A DNA stretch of 64,000 nt from an uncultured Clostridia bacterium. GTDB taxonomy: Bacteria > Bacillota > Clostridia > Christensenellales > Pumilibacteraceae. The DNA is taken from assembly GCA_947086925.1 (NCBI GenBank), contig CAMUAL010000001.1, positions 40,377-104,376 of the forward strand, read 5' to 3'. Positions 61,792 through 64,000 of the stretch are shown piece after piece (position 1 is the first letter of the stretch; each line of letters opens with the position of its first letter). The notes under the pieces were generated by a model, which saw only the letters and a list, made by a program, of their open reading frames with translations, ran no database searches and was not told the DNA's origin. Position numbers and translations under genes: made by a program.

Positions 61792-62637
61792 ATCACGGAA
61801 ACGGAAATAAAAGCATACGGCAAAGTTAATTTGTCGCTTAATATCTTGGGCTTGCGAGACGGCATGCACGAGCTTGAAAGCGTTGTCGCCTCGGTGAACG
61901 TGTACGACGAGCTTAGAATTTCCTTTTCGCACGATAAAAGAATTTCGGTGCGTTTCGATTCGCCCGAGATAGGCGAAAACAATTCGGCGGTAAAAGCGTT
62001 GGAGTTTTTGCAGTCGGTTTACCCCTTTTTGGGCGCGGACGTTTACGTTAAAAAGGGTATACCCGTTGCGGGCGGTCTCGGCGGCTCGTCTGCCGATGCG
62101 GCGGCGGTGATAAAGGCGGCTTTGAATTTCATGCCGCAGTACTTCGGCGAAAACGTAATCGGCGAAAGCGTCTGCGTGGGTAGCGACGTGCCCGCGCTTA
62201 TCGGCGGCGGGTGCTCTGTTATGAGCGGCACGGGCGAAACGGTTACGCCCGTAGCTTTGCCCGAATTGCATTTGGTTATAGCAAACGGCGGCGGTGGAGT
62301 GAAAAGCGGCGCGGCATACCGCGAGTTCGATAAAATGTACCCGAGCAAAAGCTTTTGCCCTACCGATACGAACGCTCTTATATGCGCGCTTAAAGCGGGC
62401 GATACGTTCGGCGCGGCTTTACACATAAATAACGCGCTAACGCTTCCCGCAATAAAACTGTGTCCCGATATTTCGCATACGCTCGACGCAATAAAAGCGC
62501 AAAATCCCGCGGCGGTGTTTATGACGGGTTCGGGCAGTTGCTGTTGCGGACTTTTCGAATCGGAATTATCGGCGCGTGCGGCGGCGGAAAGCTTGCGCCG
62601 CGGCGGATTATGGGCGCAATATGCCGCGACTGTATAA
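61792..62637 (+). CDS. ispE: 4-diphosphocytidyl-2-C-methyl-D-erythritol kinase, non-standard start
   Basis: The product (281 residues from the ATC at 61792) phosphorylates CDP-ME in the non-mevalonate isoprenoid pathway. It has the GHMP-kinase loop AGGLGGSSADAAAVIKAA and the N-terminal K-V-N-L motif, with a lysine (residue 11) that is catalytic in E. coli IspE. The first ATG/GTG/TTG in frame is a TTG at 61831, after that motif. Between the TGA of the upstream gene (61765) and 61831 no standard start exists; ATC at 61792 has AAGGG five bases before it. Start assignment is inference. Confidence 0.8.
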   Translation: MTETEIKAYGKVNLSLNILGLRDGMHELESVVASVNVYDELRISFSHDKRISVRFDSPEIGENNSAVKALEFLQSVYPFLGADVYVKKGIPVAGGLGGSSADAAAVIKAALNFMPQYFGENVIGESVCVGSDVPALIGGGCSVMSGTGETVTPVALPELHLVIANGGGGVKSGAAYREFDKMYPSKSFCPTDTNALICALKAGDTFGAALHINNALTLPAIKLCPDISHTLDAIKAQNPAAVFMTGSGSCCCGLFESELSARAAAESLRRGGLWAQYAATV

Positions 62638-62681
62638 TCGCAAATATAAAAAAATAGTTTAATACGGAAAAAATCGGATAT

Positions 62682-62719
62682 AATCGGTATTGTCGTGATT
62701 GCGGCGAGCCGATTTTTTT
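62682..62719 (+). terminator. Terminator after ispE
   Basis: AATCGG (62682-62687) pairs with CCGATT (62709-62714), with an inner GTCG/CGGC pairing possible, then a run of T. A TATAAT at 62679-62684 overlaps the stem but lacks a -35. Confidence 0.6.
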
Positions 62720-62768
62720 CAATATTGCGCCGCGGCATAATAAGAATGAAAAAGAGGATACATAAACA

Positions 62769-63227
62769 ATGAAAAAGAACGCGAAAAAAATTTGCATCTT
62801 TACCGTATTTCTTTTTGCGGCAACGCAAATATTTTGCGGTTGTGCGGTTAATACTAATTCCGAAGAAAAGCTTTTGCTCACTTATGTGCGCGCAGATTCG
62901 TATTCGCGGTCGGCAGTAAGCGCGGCAAACGAAGTATCCGCCGCAATAGATTATTATCTTGCGGAGCGGCTCGACGGCATTTCCGATTTCGATTCGGCTT
63001 ACGGTGCGGTTAAAGCGAGTTTAAACGATATAAGCCTTATCGCAACGGCGGTGCTTAAACGCAACGGAATAGGATATTCGGTTTGCGTAACGCTCGGCGG
63101 CGGTCTTACGGTAAAACTCGGCTTAGGCTACGGTAACGACACGGTAAGCACGGCTTATCCGCAGTCCGAAAGCAATGGAGCAAACGGAATCAGGTACAAG
63201 TCGCTTATAGCCGACGCGCTGAGATAA
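62769..63227 (+). CDS. Short SpoIIR-like lipoprotein
   Basis: The 152-residue protein has a signal peptide and lipobox (TQIFCGC, Cys about 25). Its core (LLLTYVRADSYSRSAVSAAN ... FDSAYGAVKASLNDISLIATAVLKRNG, then YSVCVTLGG) follows the pattern of stage II sporulation protein R, the forespore signal that activates SpoIIGA. The usual SpoIIR end (Gly-Asn-Trp-Trp-Cys near an FPP) is missing; instead it ends NGANGIRYKSLIADALR. SpoIIR near ispE is a known clostridial order. Could be divergent SpoIIR or a degraded paralogue. Confidence 0.6.
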   Translation: MKKNAKKICIFTVFLFAATQIFCGCAVNTNSEEKLLLTYVRADSYSRSAVSAANEVSAAIDYYLAERLDGISDFDSAYGAVKASLNDISLIATAVLKRNGIGYSVCVTLGGGLTVKLGLGYGNDTVSTAYPQSESNGANGIRYKSLIADALR

Positions 63228-63256
63228 AAGCGGAAAACACAAAAGACGGAGGGAAA

Positions 63257-63934
63257 ATGAATAAAAGAATCAGAATATGCCTTGTTATGATTGCGCTAAT
63301 TATGGCGTTCGGGTTGCTCGGCGGAGCAACTTCGGCAGATGCCGCAAACATACTGAAAGGCGATACAAAGCAGAACATAACCGCCGTGCAGACGCGCTTA
63401 AAGCAGCTCGGGTATTACTCGATAGCGGTAGACGGCATATGGGGACCGAAAACGCTTGCGGGGGTAAAGAACTTCCAAAGAGCAAAGAGACTTGCGGTAG
63501 ACGGAATAGTCGGACCCAAAACCGAGGCGGCACTCGGAATAACTCTTACTTCGTCGTCGGGCTCGTCGAGCACCGCAAGCAGTGCCGACCTTAACCTTCT
63601 TGCAAGGTGCGTTTACGGCGAGGCTCGGGGCGAGCCTTACACGGGGCAGGTTGCGGTTGCCGCAGTAGTACTCAACCGCGTTAAGTCGTCGAGTTTCCCC
63701 AACACGGTTTCGGGCGTAATATATCAGGCGGGCGCGTTTACCGCGGTTGCCGACGGTCAGATAAACCTCAGCCCCAATCAAACGGCATATAACGCCGCGC
63801 GCGACGCGCTAAACGGTTGGGACCCCACAAACGGCTGTCTTTACTATTACAATCCCGCCACCGCAACAAGCAAGTGGATTTGGAGCTTAAAGGTGGAACT
63901 TAAAATAGGGCGGCATAACTTTGCCCGCGGCTGA
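63257..63934 (+). CDS. sleB: Spore cortex-lytic enzyme SleB
   Basis: The 225-residue protein has a signal peptide (1-29, cut after SADA), a peptidoglycan-binding domain (about 36-93: ITAVQTRLKQLGYYSIAVDG) and a hydrolase_2 catalytic domain (about 112-222) with the catalytic glutamate E122 in YGEARGEPY and the motifs VVLNRVKSSSFPN and GWDPTNG. SleB degrades spore cortex peptidoglycan at germination. GGAGGG precedes the ATG, 29 bases after the SpoIIR-like gene, so they likely share a transcript. Confidence 0.93.
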   Translation: MNKRIRICLVMIALIMAFGLLGGATSADAANILKGDTKQNITAVQTRLKQLGYYSIAVDGIWGPKTLAGVKNFQRAKRLAVDGIVGPKTEAALGITLTSSSGSSSTASSADLNLLARCVYGEARGEPYTGQVAVAAVVLNRVKSSSFPNTVSGVIYQAGAFTAVADGQINLSPNQTAYNAARDALNGWDPTNGCLYYYNPATATSKWIWSLKVELKIGRHNFARG

Positions 63935-63935
63935 C

Positions 63936-64000
63936 GGCGGCGCATACGGGCGCGTCTTAACGCTACGTGTTCGTTGCCCACTCGGTCACGTATATCCGTA
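63936..64000 (+). repeat. Interspersed repeat, copy 2 (after sleB, cut by window end)
   Basis: Aligned with 14265-14333 in the same orientation and at the same place relative to a stop codon (two bases after sleB, two after secY). The right end is outside the window. Confidence 0.65.

Noticed and set aside
61831..62637. TTG start for ispE
   Set aside because: It would remove the conserved N-terminal strand with the catalytic lysine; no ribosome-binding site precedes it.
1..64000. tRNA or rRNA genes, transposases, prophage
   Set aside because: I read both strands for cloverleaf-like segments, rRNA signatures and transposase motifs and found none I could support.

Overview
The window is chromosomal DNA from a low-to-mid GC Gram-positive (Firmicutes/Clostridia) bacterium, probably an uncultured gut lineage. 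Supporting evidence: S14 is the zinc type, the order S10-spc-adk-map-KOW-infA-rpmJ-rpsM-rpsK-rpsD-rpoA-rplQ is the clostridial one, recombination uses AddA/AddB, PEP carboxykinase is the ATP type, an NfnAB-like pair is present, and several sporulation-associated genes occur (yyaC-like, SPOCS/LysM, Veg-like, spoIIR-like, sleB). Family-level placement is not possible from sequence reading alone.

Layout: (1) 1-3261, a YfhO-like membrane protein cut by the window edge and a membrane-anchored GT2 glycosyltransferase. (2) 3289-19966, a long ribosomal/translation/secretion block from rpsJ to rplQ with secY, adk, map, a KOW protein, infA, rpmJ and rpoA. (3) 20028-27059, small housekeeping genes (DUF4177-like, YidD fusion, thioredoxin, PepV-like dipeptidase, gltX) and two lipoproteins, one a probable metalloprotease. 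(4) 27114-40045, DNA repair: addB-addA, mfd, with pth, a DUF1858 protein, a PRC-barrel protein and an Ala/Gln-rich membrane protein. (5) 40056-51930, envelope and metabolism: PrsA-like foldase, hisC, an unidentified dehydrogenase-like protein, YyaC, CvpA-like protein, an apparently inactive GH2 protein and a lipoprotein. (6) 51949-55875, rplM-rpsI, rsmA, pckA. (7) 55994-64000, an acidic zinc-ribbon protein, a divergent XRE/unknown pair, a DNA-methylase remnant, Veg-like and SPOCS/LysM proteins, the NfnAB-like flavoprotein pair, ispE, a shortened SpoIIR-like lipoprotein and SleB.

Most of the window is ordinary housekeeping DNA, and I see no complete unknown multigene system. The best unexplained signals are non-coding: a family of small palindromic elements sharing an AGGTTACGG(A/G)TTGA core, tandemly amplified in the leaders of pckA (37-nt period, about four copies) and rpsM (40-nt period, two copies), with a related single hairpin before mfd. 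Others are an ispE gene with no ATG/GTG/TTG at its proper start, two genes whose promoters place the transcript start on the start codon (addB and the XRE regulator), two promoters followed at once by a stem-loop (S10 operon, foldase), a GH2 protein that has lost both catalytic carboxylates, and an interspersed repeat lying just after the stop codons of secY and sleB.
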